Assembly (NCBI RefSeq): GCF_004298145.1
Contig: NZ_SCRH01000033.1
Coordinates: forward strand, 62,001 to 126,000
Direction: 5' to 3'
DNA length: 64,000 bases
Source of the DNA: Mycobacterium sp.
Lineage (GTDB): Bacteria > Actinomycetota > Actinomycetes > Mycobacteriales > Mycobacteriaceae
Below the pieces are notes generated by a model. The model made no database searches, was not told the DNA's origin, and was given only the letters and a program-made list of their open reading frames with translations. This document shows, in pieces, positions 45,915-54,513 of the stretch; within the stretch, counting starts at the first letter, position 1, and each line of letters starts with the position of its first letter. The translations under genes and the position numbers were made by a program.

Positions 45915-46337
45915 CTACGCGGTGCCGGATTGATTGGCCAGTTCGAGTGCCTCCTGCTGGATGCGATCGAACTGGGCTCCCATCGCGTCGGACAACGCGG
46001 TCGCGCCCGACAGGGGCCGCACCATCACCGTGAAGTCGTCGATGAGTCCGTCGTCGTTGAAGTGGAGGAAGTCGCAACCGGTGACCTTCACGCCCGGCCG
46101 CCCCACTATCCCGGTCTCGAACACCAGGGCGTGGTCGCGTCCGCCTGCGTCATGGATCTCGCGGATGTAGCGGAAGTCCTCGAAGACGCGCAACACGCCG
46201 CGCAGGATGGCCGCGGTTATCGGCTTGCCGACATAGGGCTTGAATGCCACCGGGCTGGTGAACACCACCGTTTCGGCCAGCATTGCCTGGATGGCCTTTT
46301 CATCGCGTTCTTCGACTGCCTGGCGGAACGGGTGCAT
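45915..46337 (-). CDS. SnoaL/NTF2-like protein
   Basis: A 140-residue cone-shaped alpha+beta protein of the nuclear transport factor 2 superfamily. MHPFRQAVEERDEKAIQAML is the first helix; VVFTSPVAFKPYVGK, ALVFETGIVG and GCDFLHFNDDGLIDDFTVMVRPL are the sheet strands typical of SnoaL-like enzymes and binding proteins. It is divergent from a PadR regulator with an operator between, and cotranscribed with the F420 oxidoreductase. Small polyketide- or steroid-type substrates are common in the family; none can be assigned. Confidence 0.82.
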   Translation of the reverse strand: MHPFRQAVEERDEKAIQAMLAETVVFTSPVAFKPYVGKPITAAILRGVLRVFEDFRYIREIHDAGGRDHALVFETGIVGRPGVKVTGCDFLHFNDDGLIDDFTVMVRPLSGATALSDAMGAQFDRIQQEALELANQSGTA

Positions 46338-46411
46338 CGGCGACCTCGCGTAGTCAACTTGTTGAGTGAGTGGGATCGACGCTAGGGCCCCCACCGCACC
46401 ATGTCCAGGGT

Positions 46412-46439
46412 GCGATTAATCACTTTGTTGATTAATCGC
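46412..46439. promoter_or_regulatory. PadR operator
   Basis: GCGATTAATC (46412-46421) and GATTAATCGC (46430-46439) are perfect 10-bp arms separated by 8 bp. Each contains the 8-bp palindrome GATTAATC. It lies in the divergent gap between the SnoaL-like gene and padR. A further TCAAC-TT-GTTGA dyad sits at 46354-46365 near the SnoaL-like start. Confidence 0.75.
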
Positions 46440-46458
46440 ATGATTGTATACTCGGCCG

Positions 46459-47031
46459 ATGTCGCTGCGTGACGCGGTCTTGGCCGCCCTCCTCGAGGGC
46501 GAGTCGTCCGGATACGACCTGGCCAAGGGTTTCGACGCCTCGGTCGCGAACTTCTGGCCGGCCACCCCGCAGCAGCTGTATCGCGAACTGGATCGGCTCG
46601 CCGAACACGGCCTCATCCGCGCGCGGGTCGTGCACCAAGAACGCCGGCCCAGCAAACGCATGTTCGCGCTGACCGAGGCCGGCCGCGAGGCGATCCGGCA
46701 ATTCACCGCGAAAGCGCCGAAGCCGTCGGTGATCCGCGACGAGCTGCTGATCAAGGTCCAAGCCGCCGACGCCGGCGACATGTCCGCCGTGCGCGAACTG
46801 ATCGTCGAGCGACTGCGATGGGCGAACGCCAAATCGCAGCGTTACGAACGATTGCGGGCGCGCCTGCTCGACGGCCGCAGCGAAGAGGAGTACCTCGCCC
46901 AGGCCGAGCGAATCGGGCCCTACCTGACGCTGATCCGCGGAATCTCGTTCGAGGAGGAGAACATTCGATGGGCCGAGCACGCCCTGGCCATCATCGAACG
47001 CCGCCTGCAGGCCGGCACGGCGTTAGCCTGA
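46459..47031 (+). CDS. PadR-family transcriptional regulator
   Basis: A 190-residue winged-helix repressor. The PadR N-domain (1-85) has LRDAVLAALLEGESSGYDLAK and QLYRELDRLAEHGLI; the C-terminal helices (about 95-185) form the coiled dimer. PadR proteins respond to phenolic acids and other small hydrophobic compounds. ATG 46459 is exactly 7 bases after a -10 element TATACT (46447-46452), so the message is probably leaderless; the ORF upstream of it would run through that promoter. Probable targets are its own gene, the SnoaL-like gene and the HAD gene that starts 4 bp after it. Confidence 0.88.
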   Translation: MSLRDAVLAALLEGESSGYDLAKGFDASVANFWPATPQQLYRELDRLAEHGLIRARVVHQERRPSKRMFALTEAGREAIRQFTAKAPKPSVIRDELLIKVQAADAGDMSAVRELIVERLRWANAKSQRYERLRARLLDGRSEEEYLAQAERIGPYLTLIRGISFEEENIRWAEHALAIIERRLQAGTALA

Positions 47032-47034
47032 GGA

Positions 47035-47790
47035 ATGACCGATTACCGTTCGCCTTCGACCGGCCGGACAATACGAGCCGTCCTGTTCGATACGTTCGGA
47101 ACAGTCGTCGACTGGCGCTCCGGGATCGCCGCCTCGGTGCGGGATTTCGCGCAGAGCCAGCACATCAGTCTCGACCCTGACGCGTTCGCGCTGGAATGGC
47201 GGAGTCGCTACCTGCCATCGATGTCCGAAATCCGCTCGGGCCGGCGCGGATTCGTGTCTCTGGACGTTCTGCATCGCGAGAACCTCGTTGCGTCGTTCGA
47301 GAAGTTCGGCATCAACGCCGAGGCGCTGCCCGACGACGAGGTGGAGGGACTCGCCCGGTCGTGGCGCTGGCTGCCGGCGTGGCCGGATAGCATCGAGGGC
47401 ATCCAGGCCATGAAGCGACACGTCATTGTCGGGCCGCTGTCCAACGGCAACACTGGACTGCTGGTCGAGATGGCGAAGTACGCGGGCCTGTCGTGGGATG
47501 TGGTACTCGGTTCCGATGTCAGCAAGGCCTACAAGCCCGACCCGCGCGCATACCGAGCCCCCGCACGCTTGCTGGGTCTAGAACCCGGTGAAGTGATGCT
47601 GGTGGCGGCGCACGCCCCCGACCTCGAGGCGGCCCGTAACAGCGGCCTGGCGACCGGTTTCGTCGCGCGCCCAAAGGAGTACGGACCGGGCCAGCAATCA
47701 GCCGCCGCGCCCGCGGGCGCCTGGGACGTCTCGGGCACAACGCTGGTCGAATTGGCGAGGTCGCTGTTCGGTGCGCCGGGCCAACGTTGA
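47035..47790 (+). CDS. Haloacid dehalogenase type II (HAD superfamily)
   Basis: A 251-residue HAD-fold hydrolase. Motif I VLFDTFGTVVDW contains the nucleophilic Asp but replaces the usual second Asp by Gly/Thr positions as in 2-haloacid dehalogenases (DxFGT); motif II GPLSNGNTG holds the Ser/Thr; motif III K in SKAYKPDPRAY; motif IV VAAHAPDLEAAR carries the acidic residue. The pattern is that of L-2-haloacid dehalogenase. Start 3 bp after padR, so one operon. Natural substrates in mycobacteria are unknown. Confidence 0.85.
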   Translation: MTDYRSPSTGRTIRAVLFDTFGTVVDWRSGIAASVRDFAQSQHISLDPDAFALEWRSRYLPSMSEIRSGRRGFVSLDVLHRENLVASFEKFGINAEALPDDEVEGLARSWRWLPAWPDSIEGIQAMKRHVIVGPLSNGNTGLLVEMAKYAGLSWDVVLGSDVSKAYKPDPRAYRAPARLLGLEPGEVMLVAAHAPDLEAARNSGLATGFVARPKEYGPGQQSAAAPAGAWDVSGTTLVELARSLFGAPGQR

Positions 47791-47836
47791 GGCGAGGGCT
47801 ATCCGTGTGCCCCGAATCGAATTGGTTGCACGCTAG

Positions 47837-48556
47837 CTACTTCCAGGCGAAGACCGGTTGTTCCAGCCCGTCGACCGGGTCGTGACGGCCCTCCAGGCCC
47901 AGCCACCGCAGCTGCAGCAGCACCGCACCGGTCGGTGCGTGGATCAGGTCTCCCCCCAACGGGATCTGCACGACCGGCCGCGGGCTCTCCGGGATGGCGA
48001 TGAACCGTGGCGAATCGTCGCGCTGCAGTTGGTGCAGCCCCACCCGGTACACGGCGACGACCTCAGCGGGTGATGGGTGCGGATCCAGGCGCCCGCCTCC
48101 CCAAATCACCACGGGGGTAATGACGTATCCGGACCGGGTCGGGTAGTCGTCGAGCAGGCCCAGCACGGTCAACTCGGGCAATTCGATGCCGACCTCCTCG
48201 CGCAATTCCCGTAGCGCGGCCTCGACTGCGGTCTCACCCGGGTCGACGCGGCCGCCGGGAAGTGCCCACTGCGCCGCATGTGAGGTGAGGCGAGACGCCC
48301 TGCGGCACAGCAGGAACGCGGCACCGCCTGACACGTCGACCATGCGCCCGTCGAGGCCGGCCGCCGGCAGCGCCCGGCCGGCGTTCCAGTCGTCCACCGG
48401 CGCCGGATCCACCCTGTCCTCCCCGATGTCGGAATCGACGAGCACCACCGCGACGGCGGCGTGGCGCTTGGTCGGATCGGCCACGATCCGGCGGTCATGA
48501 CCGGCCAGATTGCTCCGGATCCGCTCATGTAGTGACTGGTCATAGGGGATGATCAC
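47837..48556 (-). CDS. NUDIX hydrolase
   Basis: A 239-residue protein. The Nudix box is GGRVDPGETAVEAALREL then REEVGIEL, with all metal-binding glutamates, at about residues 120-142. The N-terminal 45 residues are an added segment before VAVVLVD, and a further 75 residues follow the box. This layout is that of CoA-pyrophosphatase-like (YeaB/Rv3672c-type) members, which cleave CoA or related dinucleotides. The specific substrate is not certain. It converges with the HAD gene (46 bp between stops). Confidence 0.85.
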   Translation of the reverse strand: MIIPYDQSLHERIRSNLAGHDRRIVADPTKRHAAVAVVLVDSDIGEDRVDPAPVDDWNAGRALPAAGLDGRMVDVSGGAAFLLCRRASRLTSHAAQWALPGGRVDPGETAVEAALRELREEVGIELPELTVLGLLDDYPTRSGYVITPVVIWGGGRLDPHPSPAEVVAVYRVGLHQLQRDDSPRFIAIPESPRPVVQIPLGGDLIHAPTGAVLLQLRWLGLEGRHDPVDGLEQPVFAWK

Positions 48557-48628
48557 CTCTCGAGACTAGGCCGCCGCGCTCAGCTCGCGTGCTTGGTCCC
48601 TGCGCGCAACCAGTGGTTAACTGCGAGC

Positions 48629-49522
48629 ATGCGAAGACAACCGGTGCTGGCCCGACGCCTCTTCGATCGGTACGAGCCGGTGCATGCGGTGACGTATTTC
48701 GCGCCCGAGGCGCGGGCGGCGTTGGACGCGTTGGGTTATCGGGGTTTCTGGATGGGCTATTTCGCGGCCCGCTCGGCGCCGCTGGGCATGGCGCCGTGGG
48801 AGGTCGTGACCGCGGTCTTCTACAACTTTGCACCCGAACGGGTTGCCAAGGCGCTGCCGGCGGCGTGGGAGATCGCGGGCCCGCAGGCCGCGTTGCAGGC
48901 ACGGCAGGAGTCCGCGGTGGCGGCGCTGCGCCGCTACGGCCTCGGCTCCGACGAAAACGTCGGCGTGGCAGCCGAACTCGCCGGGAAAGCGGCGCGGCAC
49001 GCACCGCTCGATGCTCGCCCGTTATTCGCCGCGAATCTGGCGCTGCCCTGGCCGGACGATCCCCTGGCCGCACTGTGGCACGCCACGACGCTGTTGCGCG
49101 AGCAGCGCGGTGACGCGCACGTGGCGGTGCTGGCCGCGGCCGGTATCTCCGGCCGCGAGTCTAACGTCTTACATGCCGCGGCGGGCAACGTCTCTCGCGA
49201 CTACATGGCGCGGGCCCGCGATTACGACGAGACGGCGTGGCGTCATCACGAACAACGCCTCGCCGAGCGGGGTCTGCTCGACTATGACGGGTCGCTGACC
49301 GCCGCGGGACGCGACCTGAAGGCTGACATCGAATCGACAACCGACGCGCTGTCCTTGTCGGCGCTCGACGCGCTCAGCGACGACGAGGTCGAGAGGCTGT
49401 TCCGGGCGCTTTCCCCCATCACCCGCGTCGTGATCGCCGGCGGCGATATCCCCGCAGCGACCCCGATGACGTTGCGTCGCGATGAATTGCAGGATGACAG
49501 CGCGCATTTGGCGGGCCGGTGA
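48629..49522 (+). CDS. SCO6745/SalK-like helical protein
   Basis: A 297-residue, mostly helical protein of the family often labelled SCO6745 or SalK-like. Recognisable parts: RRLFDRYEPVHAVTYFAPEARAAL, GYRGFWMGYFAARSAPLG and TLLREQRGDAHVAVLAAAGISG, and a C-terminal helix-turn-helix-like region with RLAERGLLDYDGSLTAAG. No enzymatic role is established for it. ATG 48629 is used because the frame further upstream has no ribosome binding site. Its stop overlaps the next start by 4 bp. Confidence 0.8.
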   Translation: MRRQPVLARRLFDRYEPVHAVTYFAPEARAALDALGYRGFWMGYFAARSAPLGMAPWEVVTAVFYNFAPERVAKALPAAWEIAGPQAALQARQESAVAALRRYGLGSDENVGVAAELAGKAARHAPLDARPLFAANLALPWPDDPLAALWHATTLLREQRGDAHVAVLAAAGISGRESNVLHAAAGNVSRDYMARARDYDETAWRHHEQRLAERGLLDYDGSLTAAGRDLKADIESTTDALSLSALDALSDDEVERLFRALSPITRVVIAGGDIPAATPMTLRRDELQDDSAHLAGR

Positions 49523-49785
49523 GGGGCCGGCGCGTACCCGGTGGGGTGGTGCACAAGCTGCCCGCCGACCTGCGCGAGGCGTTGATCGCCAACGCCGCGG
49601 CGCTGGGCGCCTGGAATGACATCACGCCGTTGGCCCGAAACGAGTTCATCTGTTGGGTCGAGGATGCCAAGCAGGAGGCGACCCGGGCCCGCCGTATCCG
49701 CCGTACCCAGGAGGAACTGGAGGAAGGCAAACGCCGGCCGTGCTGCTGGCCGGGCTGCAAACACCGCGAACGCATCGGAAGATAA
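49519..49785 (+). CDS. YdeI/OmpD-associated family protein
   Basis: An 88-residue protein with LPADLREALIANAAALGAWNDITPLARNEFICWVEDAKQEATRARRI (residues 14-60 in concept), the recognisable C-terminal block of YdeI-type proteins, and a basic Cys-containing tail PCCWPGCKHRERIGR. Relatives in E. coli are linked to stress and antimicrobial peptide tolerance, and some are annotated as bacteriocin-protection proteins. The tail with three Cys and one His could bind zinc. GTG start overlaps the stop of the upstream gene (GTGA), so coupled translation is likely. Confidence 0.78.
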   Translation: MRGRRVPGGVVHKLPADLREALIANAAALGAWNDITPLARNEFICWVEDAKQEATRARRIRRTQEELEEGKRRPCCWPGCKHRERIGR

Positions 49786-49820
49786 GCGCCCACCGAGCGC
49801 ACCCGGAACGTCGAACGCCG

Positions 49821-50174
49821 CTAGCGGGCCAGGGGCTTGTAGAAGACCAAGCCGTTGCCCTTGTTGTCATAGACCACGGCGCGTCGTTCGTGAGCATCGT
49901 CGTACGGGCCCTTCACGATGCCACCACCGCTGGCCTCGACAGCTTTCGCCGCGGCATCGACGTCCGCGGTCTTGATACCGACGACGACCTGCCCGGGGAT
50001 CGGATGGTCCACCGCGGTCGCCAGCGCCAACGTGACGGGGCCGGCATCGAGGGCCGCAAAATGCGCCCCGTCGCGAAACTTCAGCGGCATGCCCAGGGTC
50101 TCACTGTAGAACCGGATCGACTCATCCAAGTCGTCGGTCGACAGGATGATCATCTTTGCTTCGTGCTCGCTCAT
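49821..50174 (-). CDS. VOC (glyoxalase-like) protein
   Basis: A 117-residue single-module VOC protein. It begins MSEHEAKMIILSTDDLDESIRFYSETLGMPLKFRDG in the first beta-alpha-beta unit and ends with GNGLVFYKPLAR in the second. Positions usually carrying metal ligands are only partly conserved (no clear His in the first strand), so it may not be a glyoxalase. Preceded by GAGGCGCC; converges with the YdeI-like gene. Confidence 0.82.
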   Translation of the reverse strand: MSEHEAKMIILSTDDLDESIRFYSETLGMPLKFRDGAHFAALDAGPVTLALATAVDHPIPGQVVVGIKTADVDAAAKAVEASGGGIVKGPYDDAHERRAVVYDNKGNGLVFYKPLAR

Positions 50175-50245
50175 GGCGCCTCCCTATGGCCGGATCGCTA
50201 CCAGCCTAATGGGGCGGATGGCCCACGGAAATCCAGGGATCGCGC

Positions 50246-50761
50246 TCAGGCCGCGCCGGACGGAACCGCGCGGCCCTCAAGGTAATCCATGGGCGGCGCA
50301 TCGCCGTGTCCCGCACCTCGGTCGGCCACCGCGGTAGCCAGTGCCGTCCCACCCTCGATGGTCCCCACCACAACCACTCGGTCGTTGACCGTGAATTGCG
50401 GTGCCGCGGCGGCAGGTTGGCGTGCGCCGTAAGTGATGACGGTGGTGTCCGGGGTGAAGCGATAGGTCTGGGTGCGCCCGTCGGCGCTGCGCATGGTCAC
50501 CGAGTCCACTGTCACGGCGATCACGGTGCCCTCCTGTTTCACCGGCTGCGAGACCGTCGGCGGCCCCACATCGGCGACGACGGTTCGCTTCTCTGCGTGA
50601 ACCCCGTTGAGCACCAACGCCGTCGCGCCCGCCGCGCACAACAGCGAGGCGCAGACGATCTCACATGCCGTCGCCACACCGGACAGCCCGCGCCGCCGGC
50701 CTCGATCGGTCGGCATCGGGGTTTGCTCCGGCGACTCCGGCATGCGGTGTTTGGCTGCCAC
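50246..50761 (-). CDS. Membrane-anchored protein with DUF5666-like domain
   Basis: A 171-residue protein with a short cytoplasmic part, one membrane helix (about 32-55, CEIVCASLLCAAGATALVL) and an extracellular beta-rich domain with VKQEGTVIAVTVDSVTMRSADGRTQTYRFT and VNDRVVVVGTIEGGTAL, the OB-like pattern of DUF5666 proteins. Function unknown. GTG 50761 is preferred because GGAAGGA lies 6 bp upstream; the open frame extends to 50941 without support. A possible membrane Cys pair is present. Confidence 0.7.
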   Translation of the reverse strand: MAAKHRMPESPEQTPMPTDRGRRRGLSGVATACEIVCASLLCAAGATALVLNGVHAEKRTVVADVGPPTVSQPVKQEGTVIAVTVDSVTMRSADGRTQTYRFTPDTTVITYGARQPAAAAPQFTVNDRVVVVGTIEGGTALATAVADRGAGHGDAPPMDYLEGRAVPSGAA

Positions 50762-50894
50762 GACCCGTCCTTCCTGCGGTTTGCGCCGAAGGACGTCGGC
50801 GCCAACCCGATCAGGTTGTTGCCGTGGAATTACCCGCCGTGCTATGCCGGTAAACCGGATTCCCCCCGGTTGGGAGGTGTGGCGGGAACCGCAG

Positions 50895-51779
50895 TTAGCC
50901 CTTGACCAGGGTGAACTGTGCGATGTCGGTGTAGCCCTCACGGAACAAATCCGCGCAACCGGTCAGGTACTTCATGTACCGGTCGTAGACCTCTTCGGAC
51001 TGGATCGCGATGGCCTCGTCGCGGCGCGCCTCGAGCGCGGCCGCCCAGGTGTCGAGGGTGCGGGCGTAGTGCAGGCGCAGCGGCTGGATCAGCTTCACCC
51101 CGAAGCCGGCCCGCTCGGCGTGCTCCACGACGCCCTTGGCTTGGGGAAGGTCCCCGCCCGGGAAGATCTCGTCCATGATGAATTTCATGAAGCGCAGCTT
51201 GGTCATGGTGAGGGGCAGTCCGCGCTCGGCGAACTCCTCGTCACTGGGCTTGATGATGGTGTGCAGCATCATCACACCGTCCGCCGGAAGTGCCTCGTAG
51301 GCGGTCTTGAAGAAATCGTTGTAGCGGCTCCGCCCGAAGTGCTCGAAGGCGCCGATCGACACGATGCGGTCGACCTTTTCGTCGAACTGCTCCCAGCCTT
51401 CTAGCAGCACCCGCTTGGACCGCGCGGACGGATGGCTGTCGAGGCGGCGCTGCACGTGCGCCTGCTGATTGCGGCTCAGCGTGAGCCCGACGACGTTGAC
51501 GTCATACCGCTCGAGTCCCCGGACGATAGTGGTGCCCCATCCACACCCGACGTCGAGCAATGTCATGCCCGGCTGCAATCCGAGCTTGCCCAGCGAGAGG
51601 TCGACCTTGGCGATCTGCGCCTCTTCCAGCGTCATGTCGTCGCGCTCGAAGTACGCGCAGCTGTAGGTGCGCGTCGGATCCAGGAAAAGCGCGAAAAAGT
51701 CGTCGGACAGGTCGTAGTGCGCTTGTACGTCCTCGAAATGCGGTTCCAAGCTGACGGCATCGCCGGGATTTTCGGACAA
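50895..51779 (-). CDS. Cyclopropane mycolic acid synthase family methyltransferase
   Basis: A 294-residue SAM-dependent enzyme of the CmaA/MmaA/PcaA group that modifies double bonds of mycolic acid precursors. Seen: VQAHYDLSDDFFALFLD, YSCAYFERDDMTLEEAQ, SAM loop LLDVGCGWGTT (about 72-82), SIGAFEHFG (active-site Glu) and the C-terminal YLTGCADLFREGYTDIAQFTL. Which modification (cis- or trans-cyclopropane, methoxy, keto or an unmodified role like UmaA) cannot be decided by eye. It stands alone rather than in the mmaA1-4 cluster, and a strong dyad precedes it. Confidence 0.9.
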   Translation of the reverse strand: MSENPGDAVSLEPHFEDVQAHYDLSDDFFALFLDPTRTYSCAYFERDDMTLEEAQIAKVDLSLGKLGLQPGMTLLDVGCGWGTTIVRGLERYDVNVVGLTLSRNQQAHVQRRLDSHPSARSKRVLLEGWEQFDEKVDRIVSIGAFEHFGRSRYNDFFKTAYEALPADGVMMLHTIIKPSDEEFAERGLPLTMTKLRFMKFIMDEIFPGGDLPQAKGVVEHAERAGFGVKLIQPLRLHYARTLDTWAAALEARRDEAIAIQSEEVYDRYMKYLTGCADLFREGYTDIAQFTLVKG

Positions 51780-52128
51780 GGCACAACCTCTGACTTATTC
51801 TGATCGGGTTTGACGGCGCGATCGAACGATCGCCTCACGGACGCTCCAGTGTATCCGGCCACCTCACCGTCACCTTCCGGCGACGTCCCGTGCAGCCTCG
51901 CGCCGCCGAAAGGGCACGGGGCCAGCCAGACCGCTTACGCTCGCGCAAGTTTGGTAATCCCCTACGGCGCAGAGCAACTCGGGCAAACACGATTTGGATG
52001 ATGAGAGACCCACGGCGAGTCGTTATGTTGACCCCGCAAACGGGTAAGCCGAGGCAGGCGTTCTTTAATGATGTCGAGTGCGTGCCAACCCAGCCGGTTG
52101 ACGGCGTCAGAGAGGCGGAGACTCACCG
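51780..52128. other. Divergent promoter region of the mycolate gene and hemerythrin
   Basis: A 349-bp gap. On the left is the dyad at 51818-51833 (promoter of the mycolate synthase); on the right AGAGGCGGAG is the ribosome binding site of the hemerythrin gene. No coding frame with support and no further repeats are seen. Confidence 0.5.
51818..51833. promoter_or_regulatory. Dyad upstream of the mycolate synthase
   Basis: GCGATCG-AA-CGATCGC, perfect 7-bp arms 39-54 bp before the start codon at 51779. A probable operator; the regulator is not identified. Confidence 0.55.
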
Positions 52129-52701
52129 ATGGCCGACATCACCATGTTGATCCTCGCCGACCATGACTGGTTCCGCGAACAGTTCGCCCGCCTCGATTAC
52201 CTGCAGGGCCAGCGTCCGGCCGACCGGGCCGCGCTCGAACGGGTGTGGCGACCGCTCGGAGACAAGCTCGACGTGCACGCCTACATCGAGGAAAAAATCT
52301 TCTACCCGCAGCTCCTCAAACGCGGCGGTGACGACGCCGAAGGCGAGACTCTGGACGCCATCGGCGATCACAACGACATTCGCGACGGAGTGCGCGAGGC
52401 CGATGCGGCCGAACTCGGCAGCGAGCAGTGGTGGGCGGCGGTCGGGCGAACCCGGGCGGCCAACGACGATCACATGGGCGAAGAGGAGCGCGAAGGGCTG
52501 TCGGATTTCCGTCGCAACGCCCCTATCGGTCTTCGTGAAGCGCTCGGGCGCCAGTACAGCGGGTTCATGGCCGAGCACCCCACCACCGCGGGGTTGCCGA
52601 TCGCGGACCGGGACCCGCGTCTCTACGTCGAGCAGGTGGAAGCCCCGCAGTCCAAACCTACGGACTTCTCGTTGCGCATCGGCAGCCTCAAGGGTCACTG
52701 A
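52129..52701 (+). CDS. Hemerythrin (HHE) domain protein
   Basis: A 190-residue helical protein of the HHE cation-binding family. His residues in ILADHDWFREQFARLD, DVHAYIEEKIFYPQLL (HxxxE), GDHNDIRDGVREAD and RAANDDHMGEEEREGL are placed as diiron ligands. Proteins of this type bind oxygen, nitric oxide or peroxide, or protect against oxidative stress. ATG 52129 follows AGAGGCGGAG. Ligand set is complete enough for iron binding. Confidence 0.86.
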   Translation: MADITMLILADHDWFREQFARLDYLQGQRPADRAALERVWRPLGDKLDVHAYIEEKIFYPQLLKRGGDDAEGETLDAIGDHNDIRDGVREADAAELGSEQWWAAVGRTRAANDDHMGEEEREGLSDFRRNAPIGLREALGRQYSGFMAEHPTTAGLPIADRDPRLYVEQVEAPQSKPTDFSLRIGSLKGH

Positions 52702-52935
52702 TCTCCGATCGTGCACGGAGCAACGTGACAGGGATAACCCACCCGGGCTCCGGCGACTCACGATACCTTCGTCGCCGGTGGCGGCAACCCCGTCTAGCTG
52801 GCGTTTGTCACACGCGATGAAAGCCGCGCGAGAGCAAGCCGGGTCGCCGCGGTCGCCGTCGGCCGACCGGCGACAAACGCGGTTGCCCGACCCCGTTGGT
52901 TCGCCCCCGGAAAGTTTCGGGTAAGCCATCATTCG

Positions 52936-54330
52936 ATGGTTATTCGACGCCGCCGGAGGAAATGGGCACGTAAAGAAATCAGAGTTGCCGACCCCGCGAT
53001 GCGCCGAACCATCATGGGCACCGCGATCGGCAACTTCATGGAGTGGTACGACTTCGGGGTCTACGGGTATATCGCGACCACGATCGCCCAGGTGTTCTAT
53101 CCCGGCAAGAGCGTCAGCGGAGTCCATCTGATCGCGACCTTCGGGACGCTCGCGGCGGCATTCGTCGTGCGTCCGCTCGGCGGGTTCATCTTCGGTCCGC
53201 TGGGTGACCGCATCGGACGACACCGCGTTCTGGTGGTCACCATCCTGATGATGACGGTGAGCACGACCATGACGGGCTTGCTGCCCACCTACAGCACCAT
53301 CGGCATCTGGGCGCCGATCCTGCTCGTGATCGCACGAATATTTCAGGGCCTGTCGACCGGTGGCGAGTACGTCGGCGCCATGACCTATCTCGTCGAGCAG
53401 GCCCCCGACCACAAACGCGGCATGATGGTCGGGTTCTTGCCGATGGGCAATCTGGTGGGGTTCGTCCTGGCCGGCTTGCTGGTGACCGGCTTGCAGACGT
53501 GGCTGCCGGACGACGACATGCTGACGTACGGTTGGCGGATTCCGCTGCTGCTGGGCCTGCCTTTCGGCCTGGTCGCGCTGTTCCTGCGGCTACGGCTGGA
53601 GGAGTCATCGGCCTACCGGAACGCCCACGAGGATGCGCACGCGTCGGGTGGAAGCGGCCGGCAGCTGATTCGGCGCACCATCGTCGAGCAGTGGCGGCCG
53701 ATGCTGATCTGCGCGGCGCTGGTGTTGACCTCTCAGGTCGCCGATTTCATGCTCACCGGATATCTGCCGACGTACCTGCGACTCTTCGTGCGGGTAGGGC
53801 ACACCGCCGGACTGGTCATGATCGTGTCCACGTTGGCGATCCTGATGGTCACCGTGGTGCTCGTGGCCGCCCTGTCCGATCGCATCGGCGTCAAACCCAT
53901 CATGTGGACGGGCTGCGGCCTGCTGATCGCCGCCTCCATCCCGGCTTTCCTGCTCATCCGCTTCGGCGGCATTTATCCGGTGATCTTCCTCGGCGTGCTG
54001 CTGATCGGCCTGATGGAACTGTGCTTCGACAGCACCGGGCCGGCCATGCTGCCGGCGCTGTTTCCCACCAACGTGCGCTACGGGGCGCTGGCCATCTCGT
54101 ACAACATCTCGATTTCGCTCGTCGGCGGTATCACCCCGCTGATCGCCCAGGCACTGGTATCGGGCACCGGCAATGTGATGGTGCCGGCCTACATGCTGAT
54201 CTTCGGTGGCGTGGTGGGCGCGATCACGTTGCTGTTCACCCCCGAGGTCGCCGGCAAGCCGTTGCCGGGCTCCGGGCCCGCGGTCGAAACCGAGCGGGAG
54301 GCTCGCGCGCTCGCCGACGACACCCGCTAG
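52936..54330 (+). CDS. MFS metabolite:proton symporter (ProP/MHS family)
   Basis: A 464-residue transporter with 12 membrane helices. Signature features of the MHS family: GNFMEWYDFGVYGYIATTIAQVFYP at the first helix, RPLGGFIFGPLGDRIGRHRVL between helices 2 and 3, and IARIFQGLSTGGEYVGAMTYLVEQAP in helix 4-5. Relatives import proline, betaine, citrate or 2-oxoglutarate with protons. The N-terminus has an unusual Arg/Lys-rich patch (VIRRRRRKWARK). Stands alone; substrate not predicted. Confidence 0.88.
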   Translation: MVIRRRRRKWARKEIRVADPAMRRTIMGTAIGNFMEWYDFGVYGYIATTIAQVFYPGKSVSGVHLIATFGTLAAAFVVRPLGGFIFGPLGDRIGRHRVLVVTILMMTVSTTMTGLLPTYSTIGIWAPILLVIARIFQGLSTGGEYVGAMTYLVEQAPDHKRGMMVGFLPMGNLVGFVLAGLLVTGLQTWLPDDDMLTYGWRIPLLLGLPFGLVALFLRLRLEESSAYRNAHEDAHASGGSGRQLIRRTIVEQWRPMLICAALVLTSQVADFMLTGYLPTYLRLFVRVGHTAGLVMIVSTLAILMVTVVLVAALSDRIGVKPIMWTGCGLLIAASIPAFLLIRFGGIYPVIFLGVLLIGLMELCFDSTGPAMLPALFPTNVRYGALAISYNISISLVGGITPLIAQALVSGTGNVMVPAYMLIFGGVVGAITLLFTPEVAGKPLPGSGPAVETEREARALADDTR

Positions 54331-54513
54331 CGACAACGCGCGGGCGGTGGCGTTCTCGGAAAGTTCCGCGACGGCCGTTGACCGCCCGTTCCCGCCCCTT
54401 CCGGCGGGGGTACGTCGGCTCATTTGGGTGTGGCCGGCGTCCGCTTTGGCTATTAGAAGGTAGGCCGTCCATCCGGTGGGCGGCGCGACGGCAACAGCTT
54501 GGGGGCGGCACCT

